From assembly GCA_002378975.1 (NCBI GenBank), contig DFST01000001.1:1-18067 (forward strand): 18,067 bases of DNA, given 5' to 3'. The notes under the pieces were generated by a model that worked only from the letters and a program-made list of their open reading frames with translations, searched no databases and was not told where the DNA came from. Positions 6,058-14,711 of the stretch are shown here, in pieces. The first letter of the stretch is position 1, and each line of letters opens with the position of its first letter. Source of the DNA: Chitinophagaceae bacterium UBA3430 (GTDB taxonomy: Bacteria; Bacteroidota; Bacteroidia; Chitinophagales; Chitinophagaceae). Both the position numbers and the translations under genes were made by a program.

Positions 6058-6864
6058 ATGGGAACATGGACCGATAAAGTGATCGTGATTACCGGCGGCA
6101 CCGACGGAATTGGACGTGCGCTGGTTGAGGAATGCCTACTCCAAGGCGCGCGCGTCGCCACCTGTGGACGAAACGCCGACAAACTATACCAATTACAGAC
6201 ACAATTCCCGGGTGCGGCACTTTTTACGCAAGTCGCGGATGTGAGCGTAGAAAACGATTGCCGACTCTTCATCGAGCGTACCCTGGAAACATTCGGTAAA
6301 ATAGACGTGCTGATCAACAATGCCGGCATTTCCATGCGTGCCCTTTTCCAGGAAGCCAGCTTGGATGTGATCCGTCAGGTCATGGACATTAATTTCTATG
6401 GAGCTGTCTATTGCACCAAATATGCACTGCCCTCGCTGTTGGAAACTCAGGGAACCATTGTCGGCGTGTCCTCGATCGCCGGATATCGAGGCCTTCCCGG
6501 AAGAAGTGGATACTCAGCCAGCAAGTTTGCCTTACAGGGTTGGATGGAAGCCCTACGCACCGAATTATTGATGTCGAACGTGCATGTAATGTGGGTTTGC
6601 CCGGGATTCACCACCTCGAACATTCGCCAGGTGGCCTTGAATAAAGATGCCCGCAAACAAGGAGAAACACCCATGGATGAATCCAAGATGATGCCCGCTG
6701 ATGTCTGTGCCCGTCACATCCTGGATGCCATGGAAAAGAAAAAACGCACCTTGGTACTGACCTTCACCGGTAAACGAACCGTATTCCTGAATAAATTCTT
6801 TCCCGCCTGGGCCGATAAATTGGCCCATAAATTCTTTTTCAAGAACGGAGAACTCGTCAAGTAA
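6058..6864 (+). CDS. Short-chain dehydrogenase/reductase (SDR), classical type
   Basis: An NAD(P)-dependent oxidoreductase of about 270 residues; the substrate cannot be read from the sequence. The Rossmann dinucleotide motif is TGGTDGIG (12-19). It is followed by NNAG (87-90), N111, the catalytic serine in GVSSIAG (S138 or S139), and YSASK with Y152 and K156. The catalytic tetrad is complete. The C-terminal part (about 205-268) is basic and ends in an amphipathic stretch with FLNKFFPAWADKLAHKFFF, which may touch the membrane, as in SDRs acting on lipids or sterols (DHRS7-like). It is followed 11 nt later by the DUF62 gene, so the two are probably co-transcribed. It has a -7 element just upstream. 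Confidence 0.92.
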   Translation: MGTWTDKVIVITGGTDGIGRALVEECLLQGARVATCGRNADKLYQLQTQFPGAALFTQVADVSVENDCRLFIERTLETFGKIDVLINNAGISMRALFQEASLDVIRQVMDINFYGAVYCTKYALPSLLETQGTIVGVSSIAGYRGLPGRSGYSASKFALQGWMEALRTELLMSNVHVMWVCPGFTTSNIRQVALNKDARKQGETPMDESKMMPADVCARHILDAMEKKKRTLVLTFTGKRTVFLNKFFPAWADKLAHKFFFKNGELVK

Positions 6865-6875
6865 TTCAACCCCGC

Positions 6876-7691
6876 ATGCGCGCACCCCTGATCACCCTCA
6901 GCTCCGATATCGGCCAACCCGATTATCTGGTCGGCGCGATCAAGGCCATGCTTTGGAAAGTGAATCCGGAATTTCAATTGGTCGACATCACCCATCAGAT
7001 CCCTCCGTTCAACTATACGCAAGCCGCCTATGTATGCGGAACAGCCACCCGTCAATTCCCTGACTTCAGTTATCATCTGCTGCTCGTCAACTTATTCGAG
7101 CAGAAACCCACCCAACTGCTGCTGGCTTACCATAAAGAGCAGTATTTTCTCTGCGCCGATAATGGGCTACTGACCATGATGCTGGAAGAAAAGCCCGAGA
7201 TCGTGATGGCCATCCCGCTACCGACTGAAAAAACACCCAATACGCTGGAGATTGCCGAGGCCATGGGAAGAACCGTGCAACAATTAGTCGAAGGAAAATC
7301 CATTTTATCGGTGGGCATCCCAGATGTGAATTACCTGGAAAAACGACCGCTTCGCCCCATCATCCATGCGGATTACCTCGAAGGACAGATCATTTTTATC
7401 GACAGTTTTGAGAACATCGTGGTCAATATTCGCAAAGAGCACTTCGAAGAACAACGAATAGGCCGCCCCTTTCAGATCCTGTTCCGCCGCGATGAAACCA
7501 TCGACCGGATCAGTGAAAGCTACGCCGATGTAGCCAGCGGCGACAAACTCGCCCTGTTCAATAGTGCCGGATATCTCGAGATCGCCATCAATAAGGGCAA
7601 TGCAGCCGGACTTTTTGGCCTAAAAGGGTATGCAGAAAACATGCGGCAAAGTCAACTGGCCTACCAGACCGTCCGAATCGTATTCGGGTGA
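6876..7691 (+). CDS. SAM hydrolase/halogenase-like (DUF62) protein with altered catalytic residues
   Basis: Belongs to the DUF62 family of SAM hydroxide adenosyltransferases, chlorinases and fluorinases. Family landmarks over 271 residues are ITLSSDIGQPDYLVGAIKA (6-24), VDITHQIPPF, ADNGLL (94-99), IDSFENIVVNI, and GYLEIAINKGNAAGLF near the end. The characterised hydrolases use Asp-Arg-His, found in VIDPGVGTERR and TFHGRD. By my hand alignment these correspond to N72, Q80 and E125 here, and the PGVG segment is missing. The enzyme may therefore be inactive, or use a different chemistry, or belong to a Bacteroidota-specific subfamily. It follows the SDR gene by 11 nt. Nothing in the sequence favours halogenation. 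Confidence 0.88.
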   Translation: MRAPLITLSSDIGQPDYLVGAIKAMLWKVNPEFQLVDITHQIPPFNYTQAAYVCGTATRQFPDFSYHLLLVNLFEQKPTQLLLAYHKEQYFLCADNGLLTMMLEEKPEIVMAIPLPTEKTPNTLEIAEAMGRTVQQLVEGKSILSVGIPDVNYLEKRPLRPIIHADYLEGQIIFIDSFENIVVNIRKEHFEEQRIGRPFQILFRRDETIDRISESYADVASGDKLALFNSAGYLEIAINKGNAAGLFGLKGYAENMRQSQLAYQTVRIVFG

Positions 7692-7746
7692 GTCTCTTTA
7701 GCTGTTAAAAGCCCCCAAAACTCAAGCACTTCTCCCCCAACCCCGC

Positions 7747-7784
7747 TATTTTTGTGAACCTCCCAAACCAGTCATTTTTGGGAG
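7747..7784 (+). promoter_or_regulatory. Promoter and 5' hairpin leader of the DUF2723 gene
   Basis: TATTTTTG at 7747-7754 is a perfect -7 element. A few bases later CTCCCAAA (7760-7767) pairs with TTTGGGAG (7777-7784) around a 9-nt loop. If transcription starts about 5 nt after the -7 element, the message would begin almost exactly at this stem. No T-tract follows, so it is not an intrinsic terminator for the upstream pair. The start codon is about 20 nt further on. The -33 box is not evident. Confidence 0.55.
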
Positions 7785-7805
7785 TAGCTAAAACCATTGT
7801 CACGC

Positions 7806-10800
7806 ATGAATTTCAGAAAAGCGAATAACCTAACCGGATGGATTGTATTCTCCATCGCTTTGGTCACCTATTACCTCACCCGCGAAGCCCGTGGTAGCTT
7901 GTGGGATTGTGGTGAATTCGTTTCCTGCGCCGCCAAACTCGAATTGCCTCACCCGCCCGGTGCGCCACTTTTCACCCTGCTGGGGCGTTTCTTCGTGGTC
8001 CTATTTGGCGATCGGCCCGATACCATTGCCAGCGCCGTGAATTTCATGAGCGCCTTGGCCAGTGCCGGAACCATTCTATTCCTTTTCTGGAGCATCACGC
8101 ATTTCGCAGCCCGTCTGGTGCGCAATGCCGACCGAGAAGTGAAATCAAACAATTGGTGGACGGTACTGGGCGCCGGTGCCGTTGGTGCCCTCGCCTATAC
8201 CTTCAGCGATTCTTTCTGGTACAGTGCCGTTGAAGGGGAAGTGTACGCCCTCTCCTCATTTTTCACGGCACTTGTTTTTTGGGCCATCCTGAAATGGGAA
8301 CAAGCCGATGAGCGCGCCGGAAATGATGCCGTCGCCCGCACACAAAGCGATCGCTGGATCGTGCTCTTGTTCTTTATGATGGGACTGTCCATCGGTGTCC
8401 ACTTATTGAACCTACTCACCATCCCGGCCATCGTGATGGTTTACTACTACCGTCGTTTTGAGGTAACAACCAAAGGAGCCATCTACGCCTTTCTGATCGG
8501 ATGTGCCATCACCGGCATTGTGCAGGTAGGTGTGATCCAATATTCAATGAAGGCAGCCGGACTCTTCGATGTGTACTTTGTAAATAACCTGGGGCTGCCA
8601 TTCTTCAGCGGATTTGCTTTTTATTTCTTGCTGCTAACGGGATTGGTCATCTGGGCACTAGCCTTTACCGCTCCCTCATTCAGCCGCAACAAGATGATCG
8701 CTTGGTTCGTCGGATTTTTATTCCTGACCCTGCTTCCATTCATCATCGTACCGGGTGAAGGTTGGAAGATCCTTTCCTTGATTGTAGTGGTCGGACTGGC
8801 GGTATTCATTGGCATGAAGATTCGCTCCAGCGCATTGTCCTCACTCAAACTGGGACTTTGGTGCTATACATTCATGATGCTGGGCTACTTCATGTATTTC
8901 ACCACCCTGATCCGCTCCAATGCGAATCCGCCCATTGACATGAACAATGTCGACAACCCGATCAGTTTGGTCGAATACCTGAGTCGTGAACAATATGGCA
9001 GTGCCCCTTTGCTGTACGGCCCGCATTTTGCCGTAACACAGGAAGATGTTGACCAAAACGATCCCTACATTAAAAATCCGATGAAATATACCCGCCAGGG
9101 CAATCAATACATGCAGATCGATGGCGGCGTGGAATACAATTTTAAGGCCGATGCTAAAATGTTGTTCCCTCGTGTGTGGGACAACAACAACGACCAAGGC
9201 CATGCGGATTTCTATGCCGATTGGCTGGGACTGGGCCGCGATGAGAAAACCGGCAAATACGAAGCGCCTTCATTCGGCGATAACATCAACTGGTTTTTTA
9301 GCTACCAAATGAGCTTCATGTACTGGCGCTATTTCCTCTGGAATTTCGCCGGCAAACAAAACGATGTACAAGGATTGGGCAGCTACCGCGATGGCAACTG
9401 GATCACCGGAATCAAATTTGCCGACGACAAACGGCTGGGTGATCAAACCAAGCTCCCGCAAACCCTTCAAAAAAATCAAGCGAACAACAAACTCTATCTG
9501 TTGCCTTTTGTATTGGGGATTTTGGGTTGCATCTATCAATACATCAAGAACCGAAAAGACTGGATCGTCAGTTTCCTATTGTTCTTCTTCACCGGAGTGG
9601 CCGTTGTTCTGTATCTCAATCAGCCCGGTAATCAGCCACGGGAACGCGACTACGCCTATGTAGGATCTTTCTATGCCTTTGCGATCTGGATCGGTTTAGC
9701 GATCGTTGCATTGGTTCAAACGGCTCGCAGCTTGAACATTCAAGAATCCTTGAAGTCCGTATTGATCAATGGAGCGGCCTTGAGTTTTCTCGTGATCTTT
9801 ATGAGTTGCTTTCCAGGCGCTGGTACCACAGCCATTCTTCAGGGGGTCATTGCTGCCGGCGTATTTGTAGCCGCAACCACCGGCGCGGTATTCTTGATCC
9901 GATTGATCTCCAAAAACGGACAACAAGCGGTGGCAGCCGGTGTCGTAGCCACCGTACTTGGATTGGGTGTTCCGGCCTTGATGGCCCAACAAGAATGGGA
10001 CGATCACGACCGTAGCCAAAAAACAACTGGCCCGGATCTCGGTAAGGATTATCTCGAGAGTTGCCCGCCGAATGCCATTCTATTCACCTTTGGCGACAAC
10101 GACACCTACTCACTTTGGTACGCACAGGAAGTCGAAGGGGTGCGTCCGGATGTACGTGTGGTCAATACCAGCTTACTGCAAAGCGATTATTACATCAATC
10201 AGCTGCGTTACAAAGCAAATGAATCGGATTCAATGGATGTGATTTTCCGCCCCGATCAGATCGCTGGTCTGAATCTATACATGATCGACTATGTACAACG
10301 TCCGGAGATCTCTCCTTCGCAGTATTATTTCCTGGAAGACATCCTGCGTGTTTATGTAGGTACGGATGATCCGGGTAAAATGGATAACAGCCGAGGGAAT
10401 GCACAACCCGTTTTACCCACACGCAATCTTTCCATACCAGTCGATAAAGAGTTGGTTCGCAAATCCGGTGGAATTAACCCAGAGGACAGCCTCCTAAGCG
10501 AAGTCAAATTCACCATTCCTGGAGAGCGCGTATCCTTAAGCCGCAGCGACCTGACTATTCTGAGTGTAGTCGCAACCAACAAATGGAAACGACCTGTTTG
10601 CTTTACTTCGCCCTACGGAAAATTTGGCTGGGGCCCTTATTACCGTAAAAACGGATTGGTCTACCAGATCACACCGGTCGAAAACCGTTTTAATCTGTCG
10701 GCTTGGGAATTGGAAAATAGCATGCGTGCCGGACGCCTCTGGGGAAGTGGCGTAGGAAACATGAACTTGCCTTTCACCTATCAAGCACTCACACAGAAAT

Positions 10801-11279
10801 TCGGACTGGCCGGCGCCGACAAGAAGGGCGTTTATTTCGATGAGGAAAACCGCCGTCACCTCCTGCACATGCGCGGAATCTATGCCGAAGCAGCCGGCAA
10901 TCTCGCAGATGCCGGAAAGATGGAAGAAGCAAGTAAGCTTTTGGACCTGATCGATCAGGGCATGAAGGAATCGAATGTGCCGTATGCCATGACCAGCCGC
11001 GACAATCTGCATAACCAGACCGGACTGTTGGTATTGGAAGCCGCTTACAAAGCCAACAAAACTGATTTGGCTACCCGTGTTGGCAAAGCCCTGCGCACCG
11101 ATATGGAACAACAAAAATCCTACAACGTCTACAATCAGGAGTTCTCGGGCAGTGCCAGTGGATTCGATCGAGATGAGATCATCAACAGCATCTTTATGAT
11201 GGCCCTCGATAACATTGAGGCCAAGTACAAAAAACCCGCCCCAAGCACGGCTCCCCCGCCGGTGGCGCCGATCAAGTAA
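7806..11279 (+). CDS. DUF2723 (GT117/TMEM260-like) polytopic membrane protein
   Basis: A large membrane protein of 1157 residues in the DUF2723 family, which is related to human TMEM260, a protein O-mannosyltransferase placed in CAZy GT117. The N-terminal region has the GT-C-like acidic motif SLWDCGEFVSCAAK (D34, E37) in the first extracytoplasmic loop, followed by LPHPPGAPLF (H49). About a dozen hydrophobic helices extend to roughly residue 730. Soluble segments include GDNDTYSLWYAQEVEGVRPD near 760. The C-terminal third is soluble, with a helical repeat-like stretch (about 1018-1100, GIYAEAAGNLADAGKMEEAS), and a Pro/Ala tail. The start is ATG at 7806; a TTG three codons upstream is in frame but less likely. 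Lipid-linked sugar transfer to exported proteins is inferred from the family. A strong terminator follows. Confidence 0.9.
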   Translation: MNFRKANNLTGWIVFSIALVTYYLTREARGSLWDCGEFVSCAAKLELPHPPGAPLFTLLGRFFVVLFGDRPDTIASAVNFMSALASAGTILFLFWSITHFAARLVRNADREVKSNNWWTVLGAGAVGALAYTFSDSFWYSAVEGEVYALSSFFTALVFWAILKWEQADERAGNDAVARTQSDRWIVLLFFMMGLSIGVHLLNLLTIPAIVMVYYYRRFEVTTKGAIYAFLIGCAITGIVQVGVIQYSMKAAGLFDVYFVNNLGLPFFSGFAFYFLLLTGLVIWALAFTAPSFSRNKMIAWFVGFLFLTLLPFIIVPGEGWKILSLIVVVGLAVFIGMKIRSSALSSLKLGLWCYTFMMLGYFMYFTTLIRSNANPPIDMNNVDNPISLVEYLSREQYGSAPLLYGPHFAVTQEDVDQNDPYIKNPMKYTRQGNQYMQIDGGVEYNFKADAKMLFPRVWDNNNDQGHADFYADWLGLGRDEKTGKYEAPSFGDNINWFFSYQMSFMYWRYFLWNFAGKQNDVQGLGSYRDGNWITGIKFADDKRLGDQTKLPQTLQKNQANNKLYLLPFVLGILGCIYQYIKNRKDWIVSFLLFFFTGVAVVLYLNQPGNQPRERDYAYVGSFYAFAIWIGLAIVALVQTARSLNIQESLKSVLINGAALSFLVIFMSCFPGAGTTAILQGVIAAGVFVAATTGAVFLIRLISKNGQQAVAAGVVATVLGLGVPALMAQQEWDDHDRSQKTTGPDLGKDYLESCPPNAILFTFGDNDTYSLWYAQEVEGVRPDVRVVNTSLLQSDYYINQLRYKANESDSMDVIFRPDQIAGLNLYMIDYVQRPEISPSQYYFLEDILRVYVGTDDPGKMDNSRGNAQPVLPTRNLSIPVDKELVRKSGGINPEDSLLSEVKFTIPGERVSLSRSDLTILSVVATNKWKRPVCFTSPYGKFGWGPYYRKNGLVYQITPVENRFNLSAWELENSMRAGRLWGSGVGNMNLPFTYQALTQKFGLAGADKKGVYFDEENRRHLLHMRGIYAEAAGNLADAGKMEEASKLLDLIDQGMKESNVPYAMTSRDNLHNQTGLLVLEAAYKANKTDLATRVGKALRTDMEQQKSYNVYNQEFSGSASGFDRDEIINSIFMMALDNIEAKYKKPAPSTAPPPVAPIK

Positions 11280-11283
11280 ACTC

Positions 11284-11312
11284 AAAACCCCGATTTCATT
11301 CGGGGTTTTTTT
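11284..11312 (+). terminator. Intrinsic terminator after the DUF2723 gene (partly bidirectional)
   Basis: AAAACCCCG (11284-11292) pairs with CGGGGTTTT (11301-11309) around an 8-nt loop, followed by a seven-T tract (11306-11312). On the minus strand the stem ends in four T, so it may also stop priA transcripts. The priA stop codon lies two bases further right. Confidence 0.9.
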
Positions 11313-11313
11313 A

Positions 11314-13809
11314 TTAGCTGACCGGATCGACATCGATCACCACATCGACTCGTGCCAGTGATTTTTCTTTACGGAATTGATAAATGGACGATATGATTTT
11401 CCCTTTGGCCTCGGCTATGGATTTTGCGGAGCGCGGAAGTTTCAACCAAACCTCCATTCGATATTGATCGCGAATGCGGGCGATCATGGATTCCGCCGGA
11501 CCGATCATTCGGGCTTGCCAAGTGGCACCCATGGCTTTGGCCCAGGCCTGCGCCGCTTGCTCTACCACCGATTGCTGCTTGTAACGAAATAGCACCCGGA
11601 TCATTCGACTAAAGGGTGGATAACCGAACGCCTGTCGTTTTTTGAGTTCAGCCTCATAAAATCCAATATAATCGTGCGCAGCCACCCATTTCAATATGGA
11701 ATGTTCCGGATCGGAAGTTTGTACAAGGACTTGTCCATTCGCTTGTTTTCGTCCGGCTCTCCCGCTCACCTGTTCCATCAATTGAAAAGCGCGTTCACTG
11801 GCTCGGAAGTCGGCAAAATGCATCAGTCCATCCGCATCCAAGATCCCGACCAGATCCACCCGATCAAAATCCAATCCTTTCACCACCATCTGTGTACCTA
11901 CCAGAATATCCACCTCACCCGTTTCAAATTGTTGGATCAGCTGATCATGCGCTTGTTTTCCTTTTACCGTGTCCACATCCATTCGGGCAATGCGCGCTTT
12001 GGGGAAATGCAACTGCAATTGTTCCTCGATCCGTTCGGTACCAAAACTACGCTGACCGAATTGATCATGTCCGCAGGCATGACAGCGTTGCACCAACGGA
12101 TAACTGCTGCCACAGTAATGGCAACGCAACTGATTGCTCTTTTTGTGATAGGTTAAGGAAACATCGCAGTGTTCACACTGCGGGATCCAGCCACAAAGTA
12201 TGCAGAGTTGATAGGGCGAATAACCGCGTCGATTTTGAAATAAGATGATCTGCCGTTTTTGAGCCAGCACTTCCTCCATGCGCTTCATCAGCGGTGGCGT
12301 CATGGATACACGCGTCCGGTCTTCTTTCAATATCGCTCGTGTATCGATCACTTGTAAAGAAGGCAATTCACCCGCACCAAAACGCTGGGTCAATTCTACA
12401 TATCCATATTTACCTTGTTGTGCATGATAAAAAGACTCCAGGGATGGAGTGGCACTTCCCAATAAAACTTTTGCTTGGTAACGGGCGGCAAAATAAATAG
12501 CTGCATCGCGTGCATGATAGCGCGGCGCCGGATCCTGTTGTTTGTAGGAGGCATCGTGCTCTTCGTCGCAGATAATCAATCCGAGGTCGGTGAATGGCAG
12601 GAACAAGGCCGAACGGGCACCCAGCATCACGCGGATCTTTCCGGATCTCACTTCGTTCCAGATCTCCACCCGCTCATTGCCGGAGAACCGAGAGTGATAC
12701 ACGCCTACTCCTCCTCCAAAATGTTGTTGCAATCGGCGGATGATCTGACTGGTGAGCGCGATCTCGGGCAACAAATAGAGCACTTGTCTGCCTTGTTGAA
12801 TGGCATCGGCGATCAATTGAATGTAGAGATGGGTTTTCCCGCTCCCCGTTACACCGCGGATCAAGCAAACATCCTGCTGGTTCCATTGCGAGCGAATGGA
12901 TTGCAGGGCTGTTTCCTGATAGGAACTCAGGGTGAAATCGAGCTTAACGAATGCTTCGGGTCGAGTAATTCGTCCGACGGATCTTTTTTCCGCGATCAGG
13001 ATTTCTTTTTCGATCAATGCCTGCAAGGGCGCTGCTGTGCTGGAAGCCCTTTTGAGAAGTGTGGCACGGGTAATGAAATCGTTATCCTTTTTTAAGTCTA
13101 GATAAGCCAGCAATAATTCCAGTTGCTTCGGGGCACGTAGCCCACCGTTCAACAAATCCGCTAAGGTCGTTTCATCCTGATATGTAGGATGCAGCGAAAT
13201 GAATGTATCGAGTCGGCTGGCATATTTTTCCTGGAGCGATTCTACCAGCTCTGCAATGCCCAATTCGACCAATCGATGAATAATCGAGTAGACTTGTTTA
13301 TTCTGAAGGATCAGTTGTGCTTCGGAAATGCGAAGTTGTTTTTTTATGGATAGCGCCTCCGCCAATAAGTACTCCGCATCTTCTAGCGCGGTGAAATCTT
13401 CCCCATATGTAGGCAACAGGCGCAACCAGGTCTCGCTGGATAATTTGAAGTTCGTCGGCAAGGCCGCTGACATGACCTCTCCTTCGGTACATAGGTAGTA
13501 TTGTGCGATCCAAGTCCAAAAAATCAATTGCGTTTCAGTAACGATCGGATGATCGTCCAACACTTGAATGATCGGTTTGGGTTTGAAATCCGGTTTATCT
13601 GTGTGCAATCGCTTGATGATGCCCGCATAGCGACGGCGGGCGCCCAGATTGACCTCCACGCGTATGCCGATCTGCACCTGATCGCGCATAGAGGCGGGTA
13701 CCGACCAAGTATAGTTCTGTGGCAAGGCAACCGGAATGATCACTTCCGCCAATAACGGAATGTCCGAATTTTCGGTTCTGAATAAGGATTCTTGTGAAGG
13801 GGCCGCCAT
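11314..13809 (-). CDS. priA: Primosomal protein N' (replication restart helicase PriA)
   Basis: A superfamily 2 3'-5' helicase that recognises stalled forks and reloads the replisome. The 831 residues show the full layout. An N-terminal DNA-binding region (about 15-110, starting at LAEVIIPVALPQNYTWSVP) is followed by a helicase core. The core has Walker A GVTGSGKT (319-326), Walker B DEEH (415-418) and GSATPSLES, then the zinc-binding insert with eight cysteines as CILC, CEHC, CHYC and CHAC (536-579). GTQMVVKGLDFD and QVSGRAGR follow. The ATG at 13809 is preferred to a TTG three codons earlier. A -7 element ends 6 nt before this ATG, so the transcript may be leaderless. The acyltransferase gene lies 38 nt upstream in the same direction. 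Confidence 0.97.
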   Translation of the reverse strand: MAAPSQESLFRTENSDIPLLAEVIIPVALPQNYTWSVPASMRDQVQIGIRVEVNLGARRRYAGIIKRLHTDKPDFKPKPIIQVLDDHPIVTETQLIFWTWIAQYYLCTEGEVMSAALPTNFKLSSETWLRLLPTYGEDFTALEDAEYLLAEALSIKKQLRISEAQLILQNKQVYSIIHRLVELGIAELVESLQEKYASRLDTFISLHPTYQDETTLADLLNGGLRAPKQLELLLAYLDLKKDNDFITRATLLKRASSTAAPLQALIEKEILIAEKRSVGRITRPEAFVKLDFTLSSYQETALQSIRSQWNQQDVCLIRGVTGSGKTHLYIQLIADAIQQGRQVLYLLPEIALTSQIIRRLQQHFGGGVGVYHSRFSGNERVEIWNEVRSGKIRVMLGARSALFLPFTDLGLIICDEEHDASYKQQDPAPRYHARDAAIYFAARYQAKVLLGSATPSLESFYHAQQGKYGYVELTQRFGAGELPSLQVIDTRAILKEDRTRVSMTPPLMKRMEEVLAQKRQIILFQNRRGYSPYQLCILCGWIPQCEHCDVSLTYHKKSNQLRCHYCGSSYPLVQRCHACGHDQFGQRSFGTERIEEQLQLHFPKARIARMDVDTVKGKQAHDQLIQQFETGEVDILVGTQMVVKGLDFDRVDLVGILDADGLMHFADFRASERAFQLMEQVSGRAGRKQANGQVLVQTSDPEHSILKWVAAHDYIGFYEAELKKRQAFGYPPFSRMIRVLFRYKQQSVVEQAAQAWAKAMGATWQARMIGPAESMIARIRDQYRMEVWLKLPRSAKSIAEAKGKIISSIYQFRKEKSLARVDVVIDVDPVS

Positions 13810-13815
13810 GAACAA

Positions 13816-13823
13816 CAAATCTA
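13816..13823 (-). promoter_or_regulatory. -7 promoter element directly upstream of priA
   Basis: The minus strand reads TAGATTTG, a perfect TAnnTTTG match, ending 6 nt before the priA ATG. This places the expected start of transcription at or next to the start codon. No good -33 TTTG is visible in the end of the upstream gene. Confidence 0.45.
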
Positions 13824-13847
13824 AGTATAGCCGCTAACCTTTGGGGG

Positions 13848-14609
13848 TCAGGGTCGGATCCAAGTGGCTTTTAATTGATGAAGGTGATTCTCCATCGTAC
13901 GGTAGACCTGTTCTTTGAGGGTCTCCACGTCATCGAGGGTAAGTCCGGTCACCGGTATTTCGTCCAGGTAGATAGCCCGGCTGATGCCCGGATTCATCGA
14001 AAAAACCGTGTCGTAGTGCATGCGGTCGTAGGCATCCAGGAAGAGCAGTGGCTTGATGGGTGTTTGGGTCTCGATGGCCAGCCGAAAGGCCCCGTTATAA
14101 AATTGAGACAAGGCCGTCTTTCCCATATTGAAGGTTCCCTCCGGATAGATCAGGATGGATATTCCCTTTTTTAGATACTTACGCAGGCGTTCGACGCTTT
14201 TGGCCCGACTGGCTGGATCTTTTCGGTGCACACAGATCACCACGAGTTGATATACATACCCAAAAATGGGATAACGGCCGTATTCCGCAGCACCCAGTGC
14301 CCGAAAGGGCTGACGGATGCTGGTTACCAGAAACGCGGCATCGATGTAGGAAATGTGATTGCCCACAAAAACATAGGCCCGGTTGGAATCAGGTCGATTT
14401 TCCAGGTCGATTTGGTGTTTGATTCCAACCAGCAACAACCAGCAATCGCCCCAAAATCGACTGATCCGCATGATGGCATTGCCCCCATGAACCCGTCCGC
14501 CCAGGGCTGAAAGCATGAAAAAGGGGAACAACAGAAACAGCAGCGCCAGAAAAATAAGAAAGGCGTAGAGGCTGAAAAAGAAACGGAAGACCAATCGAGG
14601 GAGTTTCAC
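13848..14609 (-). CDS. PlsC-type 1-acyl-sn-glycerol-3-phosphate acyltransferase
   Basis: Acylates lysophosphatidic acid, or a related lysolipid, in membrane lipid synthesis. An N-terminal membrane anchor (about 5-34, Phe/Leu-rich) precedes the acyltransferase domain. The catalytic block is NHISYID (84-90), with YPEGTF (155-160) further on as the substrate-binding block. The protein is 253 residues if the GTG at 14609 is the start. This gives the common family opening with a basic residue and then the helix. An in-frame TTG at 14660 would add 17 residues without family likeness. An imperfect -7 element (GAATTTTG, 14615-14622) lies 5 nt before the GTG. It precedes priA by 38 nt and is divergent from mtaB. 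The exact acceptor lipid, including possible ornithine or glycine lipids, is open. Confidence 0.88.
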   Translation of the reverse strand: MKLPRLVFRFFFSLYAFLIFLALLFLLFPFFMLSALGGRVHGGNAIMRISRFWGDCWLLLVGIKHQIDLENRPDSNRAYVFVGNHISYIDAAFLVTSIRQPFRALGAAEYGRYPIFGYVYQLVVICVHRKDPASRAKSVERLRKYLKKGISILIYPEGTFNMGKTALSQFYNGAFRLAIETQTPIKPLLFLDAYDRMHYDTVFSMNPGISRAIYLDEIPVTGLTLDDVETLKEQVYRTMENHLHQLKATWIRP

Positions 14610-14698
14610 AGTTGCAAAATTCAGGTTTAGGGAGCAGAATTGGGGGTTTAGTCGATACAATAATTCTCAACATACCCCTCTGCTCAGACAACTCGTCT

Positions 14699-14706
14699 TA
14701 ATTTCG
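14699..14706 (+). promoter_or_regulatory. Possible -7 element of mtaB
   Basis: TAATTTCG differs from TAnnTTTG at one position and ends 5 nt before the mtaB ATG. If real, the mRNA would be essentially leaderless. No -33 box is evident. Confidence 0.3.
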
Positions 14707-14711
14707 CGTTC

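Noticed and set aside
7760..7784. The stem-loop as an intrinsic terminator of the SDR-DUF62 pair
   Set aside because: No T-tract follows on the plus strand, and a perfect -7 element lies just upstream, so a 5' leader hairpin fits better.
10536..11333. A 265-codon minus-strand frame opposite the DUF2723 gene
   Set aside because: It is antisense to the C-terminal coding region and runs across the terminator hairpin, with no family signal.
12475..13095. A 206-codon plus-strand frame opposite priA
   Set aside because: It lies fully inside priA on the other strand and has no recognisable domain; priA motifs are intact throughout.
14610..14660. TTG at 14660 as the start of the PlsC-type gene
   Set aside because: The extra 17 residues have no membrane or family character; GTG 14609 gives the usual opening and follows a -7-like element.
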